Assembly: GCA_002347185.1 (NCBI GenBank)
Contig: DDXK01000091.1
Coordinates: forward strand, 1 to 30,662
DNA length: 30,662 bases
DNA from: Desulfobulbaceae bacterium UBA2262
GTDB taxonomy: Bacteria; Desulfobacterota; Desulfobulbia; Desulfobulbales; Desulfurivibrionaceae
Reading direction: 5' to 3'
Below the pieces are notes generated by a model. The model was given only the letters and a program-made list of their open reading frames with translations, was not told the DNA's origin and did no database searches. The position numbers and the translations under genes are program-made. Below are positions 7,615-15,726 of this stretch, in pieces. The first letter of the stretch is position 1, and each line of letters begins with the position of its first letter.

Positions 7615-7731
7615 GCCAGGGCGGCCGGTTTTCCCCGCAAGCGCGAAAGGCCTTCGGGAAAATTTCCGGGTTGCCGAGGGAGAGCGTGAGGGGGGAGATT
7701 GCAACAATGCTGAACACGGCGGGAGAAAAGA

Positions 7732-9357
7732 ATGTCCACACCGAGCAGGTCGGAAGTCAATCTTGAGATCAGTACCGGATTTTTCCGGATCTCCACGGAC
7801 AAGGTGGTTTACAACATCACCGTGATCGAGGGGCCCGAGACCGGAGCCAACCGGGTGGCCAGGCAGATCGTCGCCGAGGAGAGCCCGGGGGGGCAAGGGC
7901 TTCCGCCAGCCGCACCGGAACCGCAGGTCGACCTGGGCAAGCTCACCCCCGGCGTGGGCGATGACTACTACAAGAAGATCTCCACGGATATTTTTAATGA
8001 TATCGGCAAGCTGGCCAAGAGCCTCAGCACGACCATGGGAGAGATCCCTGCTGAAGACCGGCGTCTGAAGCGGGTCGAGCTGGACGAGGCGGGCGAAAAA
8101 ATCGAAAACGCCAAGAGCCAGCTGCACGACATCGTCTCCATGACGGAAAAGGCCACCATGGAGATCATGGATCAGGTGGAAAAGGTTCAGCGCCAGACCG
8201 ACGGCGTCAAGGAACTCCTCTCCCTGCTGAAAAATCATCCAGCCTTTCAGGTCATGGAGGCAGGAGAAGAGGGGCAACCTGGCCCGGCGGATACCCTGCA
8301 GGCCCTGCGGGAAAAACTGGCCCAGGCAAACAGCCTCGCCGAATCACTGCAGGCCGGGGCGGAAGGGAGCGGAGCTGCGGAAGCTCTGGCGGAGGAGCCG
8401 CCGGCGGAATCGGGCGAGTCGGGCGAAACGGGCCAGGCTGCGGCTGGAACCACCAGCCGCTACCTCTTCGCCATCGACACCATCTTCCAGACCATGTACG
8501 AGCTCTGCACCAACGAGACCGTGAAAACCCATATCTCGGGAGCGCGAAAAAAAGCCGACGAGATCTTTGCCAACGACACCTTCATCGAGAGCCTGAACGA
8601 CAAGGTCAAGGATCTGGCCCCGGACAGCGACAATTTTTTCACCGTGCCGCTTTCCGACGTCCTGCAGGCCCTGCTCACCGCCTGCGCCGACAGCAAGATC
8701 CAGAACCTGCTCAAGAAGATGGATTTGAACCAGAAGGAGATCTTCCTGGATCAGAGCCTGCCTCTGGAGGTTCCCCCCACCGAAGAAGTCGCCCTCCCCC
8801 CTGCTGCCCAGCCCGAGGAGGAGGCGAGCGTTTCCCCGCCGGCAGTTGCCTCGGCTCCCCCTCTGGCGGCCGATCCGCGGTTTGCGGAGCTTGCGGTAAT
8901 GCTTGCCGAGAGTCAGGGGCTGCTCGCGGAGCTTGAGAGCGGCCTGGGCGAAATCCCTCCCTGCCGGGAGATGGGGATGAGCGTGATGAGCATGGCCGAC
9001 CAGATCGAGATCTTCAGCAAGATCGAGGCCGCCTTCCATGTCACCACCAGCATCACCGAGGATGTCACCCGCATCACCGAGGCCTTGAGTTTCCAGGATC
9101 TTTCCGGTCAGCAGATCATGAAGATCATCAAGCTGCTCACCGATTTTCAGGTGCAGCTCCTGGCCATTGTCGTCTCCTTCGGCTCCCAGTTGAAGCACAA
9201 GGAGGAGCAGGCGCAAATCACCGTGGAGGAGAGCAAGCGCCTGGCCCAGGAGGATGTGGACAAGTATCTCAAATCCATGACCACCGAGGAGGTGGGCGGC
9301 GCGGGAACCCTCGACCAGGACGCCGTGAACAATCTGCTCGAGGAGTTGGGCTTTTAA
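7732..9357 (+). CDS. cheZ: CheZ-type CheY-P phosphatase with a large insertion
   Basis: This 541-aa protein is far longer than E. coli CheZ (214 aa) but carries its key parts. Residues about 78-180 resemble the first long CheZ helix (NAKSQLHDIVSMTEKAT). Residues about 385-510 hold the second helix with the catalytic motif FQDLSGQQ, where D456 and Q460 are four apart like D143 and Q147 of E. coli. The C-terminus (DAVNNLLEELGF) matches the CheY-binding tail. Between the two halves lie Ala/Glu/Pro-rich linkers and an extra helical domain (about 242-345). It speeds dephosphorylation of CheY-P, setting flagellar switching. The ATG at 7732 follows GGGAG. Just upstream is a PilZ gene; no other che genes are in view, so it is an orphan locus. 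Confidence 0.88.
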   Translation: MSTPSRSEVNLEISTGFFRISTDKVVYNITVIEGPETGANRVARQIVAEESPGGQGLPPAAPEPQVDLGKLTPGVGDDYYKKISTDIFNDIGKLAKSLSTTMGEIPAEDRRLKRVELDEAGEKIENAKSQLHDIVSMTEKATMEIMDQVEKVQRQTDGVKELLSLLKNHPAFQVMEAGEEGQPGPADTLQALREKLAQANSLAESLQAGAEGSGAAEALAEEPPAESGESGETGQAAAGTTSRYLFAIDTIFQTMYELCTNETVKTHISGARKKADEIFANDTFIESLNDKVKDLAPDSDNFFTVPLSDVLQALLTACADSKIQNLLKKMDLNQKEIFLDQSLPLEVPPTEEVALPPAAQPEEEASVSPPAVASAPPLAADPRFAELAVMLAESQGLLAELESGLGEIPPCREMGMSVMSMADQIEIFSKIEAAFHVTTSITEDVTRITEALSFQDLSGQQIMKIIKLLTDFQVQLLAIVVSFGSQLKHKEEQAQITVEESKRLAQEDVDKYLKSMTTEEVGGAGTLDQDAVNNLLEELGF

Positions 9358-9392
9358 GCTGGCCGGGCAGTTTTTCGCGACGGTGAACAAAA

Positions 9393-9426
9393 AAAAGCCC
9401 GGCCGAATCGTTTCGGACGGGCTTTT
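9393..9426. terminator. Bidirectional terminator between cheZ and tRNA-Cys
   Basis: A near-perfect hairpin (9 bp plus 5 bp with one mismatch, loop about four bases) has a run of nine A on its left and four T on its right. Read on the minus strand it ends in nine T, ideal for stopping the tRNA transcript. Read on the plus strand it has a short T tail and may stop cheZ. Confidence 0.85.
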
Positions 9427-9434
9427 GGATTTCC

Positions 9435-9510
9435 TGGAGGCGGCGAGCGGATTTGAACCGCTGAATAATGGTTTTGCAGACCACTGCCTTGGCCACTTGG
9501 CTACGCCGCC
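9435..9510 (-). tRNA. tRNA-Cys (GCA)
   Basis: The 76-nt minus-strand sequence folds as a complete tRNA. The 5' acceptor arm GGCGGCG pairs with CGCCGCC near the 3' end, the anticodon loop reads CTGCAAA giving anticodon GCA for cysteine, the T arm carries GGTTCAAATCC, and the 3' CCA is encoded at 9435-9437. It has its own promoter upstream and the shared terminator downstream. Confidence 0.96.
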
Positions 9511-9525
9511 TTTTGAGTGGGGCCA

Positions 9526-9554
9526 ATCTTAAACAGAGATCCTCTTTTTGACAA
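9526..9554 (-). promoter_or_regulatory. Promoter of tRNA-Cys
   Basis: On the minus strand TTGTCA (9549-9554) and TAAGAT (9526-9531) are 17 bp apart, each five of six to consensus. The -10 box ends 15 nt before the first base of the tRNA. Confidence 0.75.
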
Positions 9555-9632
9555 GGGAAAATGTGAATTCCGGCCGGATCGGGATTCCCGGGTTGGCAGC
9601 GAGGTATTTGCCGCGCAGCGGCATCGCTGGCG

Positions 9633-9661
9633 TTGCCATTTTGGGTGAATCCGGGTAGAGT
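9633..9661 (+). promoter_or_regulatory. Promoter of rnc
   Basis: TTGCCA (9633-9638) and TAGAGT (9656-9661) are 17 bp apart. The site overlaps an upstream in-frame ATG at 9633, which therefore cannot be the rnc start if this promoter is used, and supports the GTG at 9729. Confidence 0.55.
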
Positions 9662-9728
9662 TGATTGTTTTTTGCAACCGGGCACAGATTCCTTGCCCTT
9701 TTTGTCCACGTTTTTTCCTGGATGCCCA

Positions 9729-10466
9729 GTGACCAACACGACACCCGCTCCGGAAGAGCAGGCCGGCCTGCGCGAACTCGAGGCCCGGCTTGGCTATCGC
9801 TTCACCGAGCGCCCTCTGCTCGGGAAGGCCCTGATTCACAGCTCCTACGCTTTCGAGCAGGGGCGGGAGCCGAAGCAGAACAACGAGACCCTGGAGTTTT
9901 TGGGAGACGCCGTGCTTGACCTTGCCGTCGGTCATGCCCTCTATCGCCGCTATCCGGAGATGCGGGAGGGGGAGTTGACCAGGCTGCGGGCCGCCCTGGT
10001 CAACGAGAGGCACCTGGCCCTGATGGCGAAAGAGGTCGGGCTCGGCTACCATTTGCTCCTGGGCAAGGGCGAGGAGGCCAGCCGGGGCCGGGAAAAGGCC
10101 TCGATCCTTTCCTGCGCCTACGAAGCGGTGGTGGGAGCCATCTTTCTTGATGGGGGCTATCCGGCCGCCAGCCGTTTCGTGGAAGACCATTTTTCTTCCT
10201 GGTTTGTCCAGGAACAGCAGGCGCTGCTTCTGGCCGACGCGAAAAGTTCCCTGCAGGAGCTGCTGCAGGAGCGCTTCGGCGAGGCCCCGCGCTATGTGCT
10301 GGAGAGCGCCGACGGGCCGGACCACGACAAGACCTTTCATGTGGCGGTGCGTTTTCGGGAAGAGGTGCTCGGGCGCGGCAGCGCCCGGAGCAAGAAGGAG
10401 GCCGAACAGCTGGCCGCGGCTGCCGCCCTGCGCTCCGGTTCTCTTCCCGCCTCCGGGCGGGCCTAG
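9729..10466 (+). CDS. rnc: Ribonuclease III
   Basis: This 245-aa enzyme cuts double-stranded RNA in rRNA processing and mRNA decay. The catalytic domain (about 10-160) carries the signature NETLEFLGD (52-60), supplying E56 and D60, and a second acidic site E132 in YEAVVGAIFLDGG. The position of E. coli D114 is a Cys here (C129), a variation that may be typical of the lineage. The double-stranded RNA-binding domain follows (about 165-238: DAKSSLQELLQ to SKKEAEQLAAAAA). GTG at 9729 gives the normal length; an upstream ATG at 9633 adds 32 residues unlike any RNase III and lies on the promoter. It leads a three-gene run with the radical SAM gene 25 nt downstream. Confidence 0.95.
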   Translation: MTNTTPAPEEQAGLRELEARLGYRFTERPLLGKALIHSSYAFEQGREPKQNNETLEFLGDAVLDLAVGHALYRRYPEMREGELTRLRAALVNERHLALMAKEVGLGYHLLLGKGEEASRGREKASILSCAYEAVVGAIFLDGGYPAASRFVEDHFSSWFVQEQQALLLADAKSSLQELLQERFGEAPRYVLESADGPDHDKTFHVAVRFREEVLGRGSARSKKEAEQLAAAAALRSGSLPASGRA

Positions 10467-10491
10467 TTTTTTTCAGGCCTCCGTTGCCGCC

Positions 10492-11544
10492 ATGCCTTCC
10501 CCCTTTGTCATCCCTCTTTTTCTCAGCCACCAGGGCTGCCCCCACCAATGCCTGTTCTGCAATCAACGCGGCATCACCGGCAGCGGTGGAGATGAGGTGA
10601 CGCCTCTGCAGGTCGAGGAGACCATCCGCCGCCAGCTTGCCTGGCCGCGGCGCAGGCCCGAGGCGCCGGTGCAGGTTGCCTTTTACGGCGGCAGCTTCAC
10701 CGGCCTTCCCCGGGCGCGACAGGCGGAGCTCCTTGCCGTGGTCCAGCCCTTTCTGGCCAGCGGCCAGGTGCGGGAGATCCGGATTTCCACCCGGCCTGAC
10801 TATCTCAATCCCGAGGCCGCGCTGTTTCTCAAAAACAATGGGGTGCGCCTGGTGGAGCTCGGCGCCCAGTCCCTGGCCGACCAGGTTCTGGTCGCCAGCG
10901 GCCGTGGGCATAGTGCCGCCAAGGTGCCGGAGGCGGTTGCGGTCTTGCGTGGTGCCGGCCTGCGGGTCGGCCTCCAGCTCATGCTCGGCCTGCCCGGAGA
11001 GACCACCAGGCTGGCGGTGCAAAGCGCCAGCGCCGCCGCAGCCCTTGCCCCGGATCTGGTCCGCCTTTATCCCTGCCTGGTCGTGGCCGGCAGCCCGCTG
11101 GCAACACTCCATCGCAGCGGCGCATACCGGCCTCTGGGCCTCGCCCGCGCCGTGGCCCTGGCCGCCCGCCTCTGGCGGATTTTCGCAGCCGCCCGGATTC
11201 CTGTGGTCCGCATGGGGCTGCAGCCTTCTCCTTCCCTCGAGCAGAACCTGGTGGCCGGCCCTTATCATCCGGCCTTTGGCGAGCTGGTGCTTTCCCGCCT
11301 CTTCTTCAACAGGGTGCGCAAGCTGCTCGCCGGCCGCGATCCCGACCGACTCCATACCCTGGTGGTGGCCGAGGCCGATGCCTCGATTCACCGCGGCCAG
11401 GGCAAGGTCAGCATCCGCCGTCTTGCCAATCTTGGCCTGCTTGCCGGCGTGGAAACCGTCTATTCCCCAGCCCAGCCCCGCCAGCAGCCATGTCTGCTTG
11501 CCGGCCGGCAAGATCGTCTGGACAAATTGTCGCACCTGGGGTAG
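10492..11544 (+). CDS. Radical SAM protein, Elp3-like without acetyltransferase domain
   Basis: This 350-aa protein has the CxxxCxxC cluster motif C16-PHQ-C20-LF-C23 that binds the SAM-cleaving [4Fe-4S] cluster, within HQGCPHQCLFCNQR. The SAM-binding segment FYGGSF and strand motifs EIRISTRPDYL and VELGAQSLAD follow, as in Elp3/oxygen-independent coproporphyrinogen-like radical SAM proteins. The tRNA-modifying Elp3 has a C-terminal GNAT domain; here it is absent. Similar stand-alone proteins are common in anaerobes and their reaction is not established. The ATG at 10492 lies 25 nt after the rnc stop, with a weak ribosome site, so it is probably co-transcribed with rnc. Confidence 0.87.
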   Translation: MPSPFVIPLFLSHQGCPHQCLFCNQRGITGSGGDEVTPLQVEETIRRQLAWPRRRPEAPVQVAFYGGSFTGLPRARQAELLAVVQPFLASGQVREIRISTRPDYLNPEAALFLKNNGVRLVELGAQSLADQVLVASGRGHSAAKVPEAVAVLRGAGLRVGLQLMLGLPGETTRLAVQSASAAAALAPDLVRLYPCLVVAGSPLATLHRSGAYRPLGLARAVALAARLWRIFAAARIPVVRMGLQPSPSLEQNLVAGPYHPAFGELVLSRLFFNRVRKLLAGRDPDRLHTLVVAEADASIHRGQGKVSIRRLANLGLLAGVETVYSPAQPRQQPCLLAGRQDRLDKLSHLG

Positions 11545-11591
11545 GTTTTCCTCCGTGGGGGATAACACAAACGGGGAGGAGTGGAAAGGTG

Positions 11592-11996
11592 ATGCTGCAA
11601 CGAATTGCGAGGGTGCTCGCCGCCGGGGCCGTGGGCGGGCTTGTCAACAGCCTGGCCATCTGGGGCTGCGGTTTTCTGGGAATCACGCCCGCCTTGGGCT
11701 TCAACTACGCGCCAGAGCTTTCTCCGCTCTGGCTGCTGCCGCGGCTTGTGTCCAGCGCCGTCTGGGGGCTGCTTTTTCTGCTGCCCTGGTTCCGGGAGAG
11801 GCTGGTTCTGAAGGGCTTGCTCCTGAGCCTGCCCCTCTGGCTGGTGATGATTTTGATTGTCTTTCCCAGGAAGATGGCTGCCGGCGTCTTCGGGTTTGGC
11901 CTGGGTCTGGGCGCTCCGGTCTGGGCCCTTGTTTTTACCGGCCTGTGGGGACTTTCCGCCGGGATTTTTCTCAAGTATCTCTGGCGGGAAGAATGA
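11592..11996 (+). CDS. Small four-span membrane protein of unknown function
   Basis: I do not recognise this 134-aa protein. It has about four hydrophobic spans (8-30, 42-63, 69-90, 106-130), the first containing a Gly/Ala-rich GAVGGLVNSLAIWG segment, and a short charged C-terminus (LKYLWREE). It should lie in the inner membrane. The ATG at 11592 has GGAGGA 11 nt upstream; a GTG one codon earlier is also possible. It is 47 nt after the radical SAM gene and likely in the same transcript. It converges with the minus-strand 102-aa gene, with four bases between the two stops. Confidence 0.7.
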   Translation: MLQRIARVLAAGAVGGLVNSLAIWGCGFLGITPALGFNYAPELSPLWLLPRLVSSAVWGLLFLLPWFRERLVLKGLLLSLPLWLVMILIVFPRKMAAGVFGFGLGLGAPVWALVFTGLWGLSAGIFLKYLWREE

Positions 11997-12000
11997 GGGG

Positions 12001-12309
12001 CTAGAGCCTCTTCCTGGTCTGGCCACGCTCTTCGGGGCTGGCGAGTTGGTAGAGGCGAAGTTGTCTGCTGCGCGGGAATTCGAACCGGAAAAGGCTTTTC
12101 AGGAGCTTTTCCAGGTCGGCCATGCTGACCCGGTACTCGGCCTCCCGGTAGCCCCGTTCCCGGACAAGCACCAGCCCGGCTTCGATGCGCAGCAGATCGA
12201 GGCCGCGATTCCTCTTGTAGGAGAGGATCTCGTAGCCGGCAAATTCCGGCAGTTTTTCGAGTCCCTCCCTGATCCTTCTGATGCTTCCCTCCTTGTTGAT
12301 CAGCGCCAC
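12001..12309 (-). CDS. Unknown 102-aa protein coupled to the hybrid kinase
   Basis: I do not recognise this protein. It is soluble and strongly basic, opening MALINKEGSIRRIREGLEKL and ending in RGQTRKRL, with predicted alternating strands and helices (FAGYEILSYKRNRGLDLLRIE). It has no cysteine and no signal peptide. The start is GTG, 11 nt after the stop of the histidine kinase, with GAGGA at 8-9 nt, so it is translated with the kinase. That position suggests an accessory or output partner of the kinase, but it is not a receiver or DNA-binding domain that I can identify. Confidence 0.65.
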   Translation of the reverse strand: MALINKEGSIRRIREGLEKLPEFAGYEILSYKRNRGLDLLRIEAGLVLVRERGYREAEYRVSMADLEKLLKSLFRFEFPRSRQLRLYQLASPEERGQTRKRL

Positions 12310-12320
12310 GGTGCCGTTCC

Positions 12321-15300
12321 TCAGGCGGGCGACCCGGCGGCGCTGTCTCCCAGGCTGGAGGCGATGGCCTCCGCCAGGCTTTCCTGGGAAAGCGGCTTGA
12401 GAAGAAAGGCGCTGATCCCGGCCCGTCGCACCTCTTCTTCGCTCAGCGAAGCGCTGAAGCCGGTGATGAGGATGACGGGCAGGCCCGGGCGGATGGCGAG
12501 AAGCTTGCGGGCCAGATCGTAACCGGTAAGCTCCGGCATTGCCTGGTCGCTGATGACCAGGTCGTAGCGCTCAGGTTCCGCGGCAAAGGCCTGGAGGGCG
12601 GCGATGCTGCTCGTGTAGGCCTTGACCGTGCAGCCCATCTTTTCGAGCATTTTCGTAGCCATGTTGGCAATGGCGAGCTCGTCGTCGACAAAGAGTATTC
12701 TCGCCTTGAGGGGGGGCAATTCCCTTGCCGCGCCAGCCTCCTGCGCTCCTTCGTCGTCGTTGCCGGTATGGACCGGAAAGAGCAGTTCAAAGGTGGTGCC
12801 GAAGCCCGGCTCGCTCTGCACGGTGATGGCGCCGCCCAGTCCCCTGACGATCCCCTGCACCGTGGCCAGCCCGAGCCCGGTCCCTCCCAGCTCTCCCTTG
12901 GTGGTGAAGCCCGGCGTGAAGATGCGCTTGAGGGTGCGGCTGTCCATGCCGCAGCCGGTGTCCTGTACGCTGAGCTTGACATAGTCACCGGTGGCCAGCC
13001 CGGGGTGCTCGGCGGCATTGCTGAGGTCGAGCACCGTTTCGTCCAGGGAAATGCTGAGCAGGCCGCCCTGCTTCTGCATGGCATGATAGGCGTTGGTGCA
13101 GAGATTGATGATGATCTGGTGGATCTGCGCGATGTCGGCAAGTATGGGCCGGCACTGGATGTCGATTTTTTCCCGGATTTCCACGGAAGCGGGGATGGTG
13201 CCGCGCAGGAGCTTGAGGGTTTCCTTGAGAACAAACTGCAGGGCCAGCGGCTTTTTCTCCTCTTCCATGGTGCGGCTGAAGACGAGAAGTTGGGAAACCA
13301 GTTCCGCGGCTCTTTTCCCGCCCCTGAGGATTTCCTGCACGTTGGCGCGGGCGCGCCCATCCGGGGGCAGTTCGCTCAGGGTCAGCTCGGCATAGCCGAG
13401 GATGGCGTAGAGGATGTTGTTGAAATCATGGGCGATGCCGCCGGCCAGGGTGCCGATGGCTTCCATCTTCTGGGATTGCCGCAACTCGTGCAGGAGGCGA
13501 TCTTTTTCTTTCCTGGTCCTCTCCTGAAGCAGGGCCAGGGCGTAGATCTGCCCCAGCCGTTCGATGGCCTCCAGATTTTCGCGGCTGTAGCCGTCGCGGC
13601 AGTTTGCCAGGGCGATCTGCCCTATGGTTTCGTCGTCGAAGCGGATGGGCACGGCCAGAAAGTTGCGCAGGGGGATATGGCCGCTTGGCACCCCCAGCGC
13701 CGCCGGGTGGCGGTCCGGCTCATTGCTGAAAAAGGATCTGCCGGTGTTGAGGGCCTCGCCCAGCAGCCCGGGATAACGGTCATCGGGCCCCAGCGGGAAG
13801 CGCAGGATGTCCGGGCCGGCGGCCTGGTCCGGGTGCTCCACCATCTCCGTGAAGGTGGAGGCGAGAAGGTCTTTCGTGTTGCGATCGACGAAGCCCACCA
13901 GGCCGTGCAGGCTGCCGGTAATGGCTTTCGCCTGGCTGAAGATGATGGTGGCCACATCGTCCAGGGGCATGGGGCCGGTCAGCAGTTTTTCCGAGACCAT
14001 GGCCAGGGCGGTGCGGATGGAGAGTTCCCGCTGCAGGAGCTTCTCCGCCTCCTTCTGTTCCGTGATCTCGGTGACTACCTCCAGGCGGACCAGGCGGTCG
14101 TCCAGCCATCTGATCGCCTTGGCCTGCAGACGATACCATTTCCAGGTGTCCGGGTTGTATGCCTCCCTGAGATAAGGCTGGGCAGCGGGGGTGCCATCCC
14201 CGGCGAGCAGCCGCTCCGCGCCCCGGTCCTCGCCGGCGTATTTCCCGGTGATCGGCAGCGCCTCCCTGCGCGGTCGCCCCACCACGGACCCGTAAGTTTC
14301 ACTGACCATTCTGTTGGCGTAGAGGATTCTGTCGTCGTTGAGATCCGAGACGTAGACCATGGCCTCCAGGCTGTCCAGGACCCGGAGCAGCCTTTGGTGC
14401 GATTCGGCCAGTTTGACGTCCGCCTGGAGGTCTGCGCTCATGTCGCGGGCGGAAACGAGCAGGGTGGGGCGCCCGGCGGGATGGACCAGGCGGGCGTCGA
14501 TTTCCACCGGCACGGTTGTTCCTGACTTGTGGAGAAGGAGCCAGGGGAAGAAGACGCTTTTCTCGCGGCTTAATTTTTTGAACAGCTCCCTGGCGTCTTT
14601 GTCGGTTTTCGGGGCGCCGAGGGCGCCGGGGGGGATACGCGTCAGTTCGTTTTTCCCGTAGCCGAGCAGCCTGCTGGCCGTGTCGTTCGCTTCGAGCAGG
14701 CGTTCGGGGATGCCGTCTTCATTGAGGTGGAAAACGAAAAGGGCGTCGCGGCTGTTGTTGAATAGGGCGCGGTAGTGTTCGCCGAAGGCCTGGGACTTCT
14801 CCATCCAGCGGGCAAGAAGAAAGATGAGGCCGGCGAGGCCGGTGCCGCAGGCCAGGCCGTTGTCGAGAAAATAGTGCCAATGGGCGGGGAGGGGCGGAAG
14901 GAAGGGGGCGATGAGGCTGTATAGGCCCCAGCAGGCCAGAAAGAGGGAAAGGAGGACGCCGCCAGGGGAGGATTGGCGCCGGGCGTGCCGTAAGGCGAAG
15001 AAGGAGGAAGCGAGCAGGACGGCGGCCTGGGCAGCCGCGGTGGGCAGCCGGAAGAAGGGGGACTCCTCGGCAAAGAGGGTGGTGCTCATGACCCAGAGAG
15101 AGAAGAGAGAAAAGCCCAGGGCCGCCTGCCAGAAATAGTTGGCCTCGGAAAGCAGGGCGAGGGTCGCGGTGAGGATAAGGAGCAGGCCGAGGGTAAGGGA
15201 GAGCTGGCAGGCCACGCCGAGCAGGGGCGAACCGCCCTGCCAGAGGGCCAGCACCTCCCCAAGGTTGTTGAGGCAGAGGAAGAGCCAGCCAAGCGTCCAG

Positions 15301-15410
15301 AGCAGGGTTGTCCTTTCCCTGTTCTGGCGCAGGACAAGAAGAAAGGTGGCCAGCAGCAGAAAAAAGGCGAGCAGAAGCGTGGTGGCTGCGGGCAGAAACC
15401 AGGGCTGCAT
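12321..15410 (-). CDS. Membrane-bound hybrid sensor histidine kinase
   Basis: This 1029-aa protein opens with about seven membrane spans (residues 8-200). Two PAS domains follow (about 212-335 and 345-460), then a GAF domain (about 475-630), the HisKA dimerisation domain with H661 in GGIAHDFNN, the HATPase_c domain (about 760-880, with DTGCGM and GGTGLGL), and a C-terminal receiver domain with D955 in VISDQAMPE and conserved K in FLLKPLS. It should autophosphorylate on H661 and pass phosphate to D955. The signal is unknown; the PAS/GAF set suggests a redox or small-molecule input. No response regulator with a DNA-binding domain is adjacent. A 102-aa gene is coupled downstream. Confidence 0.95.
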   Translation of the reverse strand: MQPWFLPAATTLLLAFFLLLATFLLVLRQNRERTTLLWTLGWLFLCLNNLGEVLALWQGGSPLLGVACQLSLTLGLLLILTATLALLSEANYFWQAALGFSLFSLWVMSTTLFAEESPFFRLPTAAAQAAVLLASSFFALRHARRQSSPGGVLLSLFLACWGLYSLIAPFLPPLPAHWHYFLDNGLACGTGLAGLIFLLARWMEKSQAFGEHYRALFNNSRDALFVFHLNEDGIPERLLEANDTASRLLGYGKNELTRIPPGALGAPKTDKDARELFKKLSREKSVFFPWLLLHKSGTTVPVEIDARLVHPAGRPTLLVSARDMSADLQADVKLAESHQRLLRVLDSLEAMVYVSDLNDDRILYANRMVSETYGSVVGRPRREALPITGKYAGEDRGAERLLAGDGTPAAQPYLREAYNPDTWKWYRLQAKAIRWLDDRLVRLEVVTEITEQKEAEKLLQRELSIRTALAMVSEKLLTGPMPLDDVATIIFSQAKAITGSLHGLVGFVDRNTKDLLASTFTEMVEHPDQAAGPDILRFPLGPDDRYPGLLGEALNTGRSFFSNEPDRHPAALGVPSGHIPLRNFLAVPIRFDDETIGQIALANCRDGYSRENLEAIERLGQIYALALLQERTRKEKDRLLHELRQSQKMEAIGTLAGGIAHDFNNILYAILGYAELTLSELPPDGRARANVQEILRGGKRAAELVSQLLVFSRTMEEEKKPLALQFVLKETLKLLRGTIPASVEIREKIDIQCRPILADIAQIHQIIINLCTNAYHAMQKQGGLLSISLDETVLDLSNAAEHPGLATGDYVKLSVQDTGCGMDSRTLKRIFTPGFTTKGELGGTGLGLATVQGIVRGLGGAITVQSEPGFGTTFELLFPVHTGNDDEGAQEAGAARELPPLKARILFVDDELAIANMATKMLEKMGCTVKAYTSSIAALQAFAAEPERYDLVISDQAMPELTGYDLARKLLAIRPGLPVILITGFSASLSEEEVRRAGISAFLLKPLSQESLAEAIASSLGDSAAGSPA

Positions 15411-15470
15411 AGGGTTTTCTTTTCAGGTTGGTTTTTTGAGGGGAAAGGGCTCCCCGCGGAGCGTTTCATT

Positions 15471-15499
15471 CTTATCGTGCAATTCCTGCGCAAAAGCAA
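15471..15499 (-). promoter_or_regulatory. Candidate promoter of the hybrid kinase gene
   Basis: On the minus strand TTGCTT (15494-15499) and GATAAG (15471-15476) are 17 bp apart, 60 nt before the kinase ATG. A small GC-rich hairpin lies in the leader at about 15450-15463. Confidence 0.45.
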
Positions 15500-15523
15500 G
15501 GCGCAATTGGCTCTGCCGCTGGC

Positions 15524-15721
15524 TCATTCCCCTGTCCCCCTCAGTTTTTTGGCGGCAAAGAGCTGGCAGTGGATGCCGGAACTGGCATGGACGACCTGGG
15601 CCGGATACTCACGGGACTTGAAGCCCATGGCCCGGCAGCCATAAGGACGGAGCGGGTCGTAGGTGATGTAGAAGTGCCGACAGGCAAGGCAGTTCGGGCT
15701 TCCGCTCTCTTCCCGGCCCAT
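15524..15721 (-). CDS. Four-cysteine miniprotein
   Basis: This 65-aa protein carries C11, C14, C29 and C52, plus H16, in the pattern CLAC-RHFYITYDPLRPYGC and a later C. The arrangement suggests a zinc or iron-sulfur site. Similar small proteins from proteobacteria have been labelled uracil-DNA glycosylase; no catalytic motif of that enzyme is seen here, so I do not use the name. The ATG at 15721 has AGAGG at 9 nt; an alternative ATG at 15730 overlaps the activase stop (ATGA) and adds three residues. It is the last gene of the lptF-to-here run, right after the HgdB-like/BadF-like pair, so it may be their small electron carrier or partner; this is inferred from position only. Confidence 0.7.
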   Translation of the reverse strand: MGREESGSPNCLACRHFYITYDPLRPYGCRAMGFKSREYPAQVVHASSGIHCQLFAAKKLRGTGE

Positions 15722-15726
15722 TCTCC

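Noticed and set aside
9633..9728. Longer RNase III starting at ATG 9633
   Set aside because: The extra 32 residues are unlike the family and lie over a good promoter; GTG at 9729 gives normal length.
15524..15721. Uracil-DNA glycosylase annotation for the Cys-rich miniprotein
   Set aside because: Too short and lacking the catalytic motifs of any glycosylase family.
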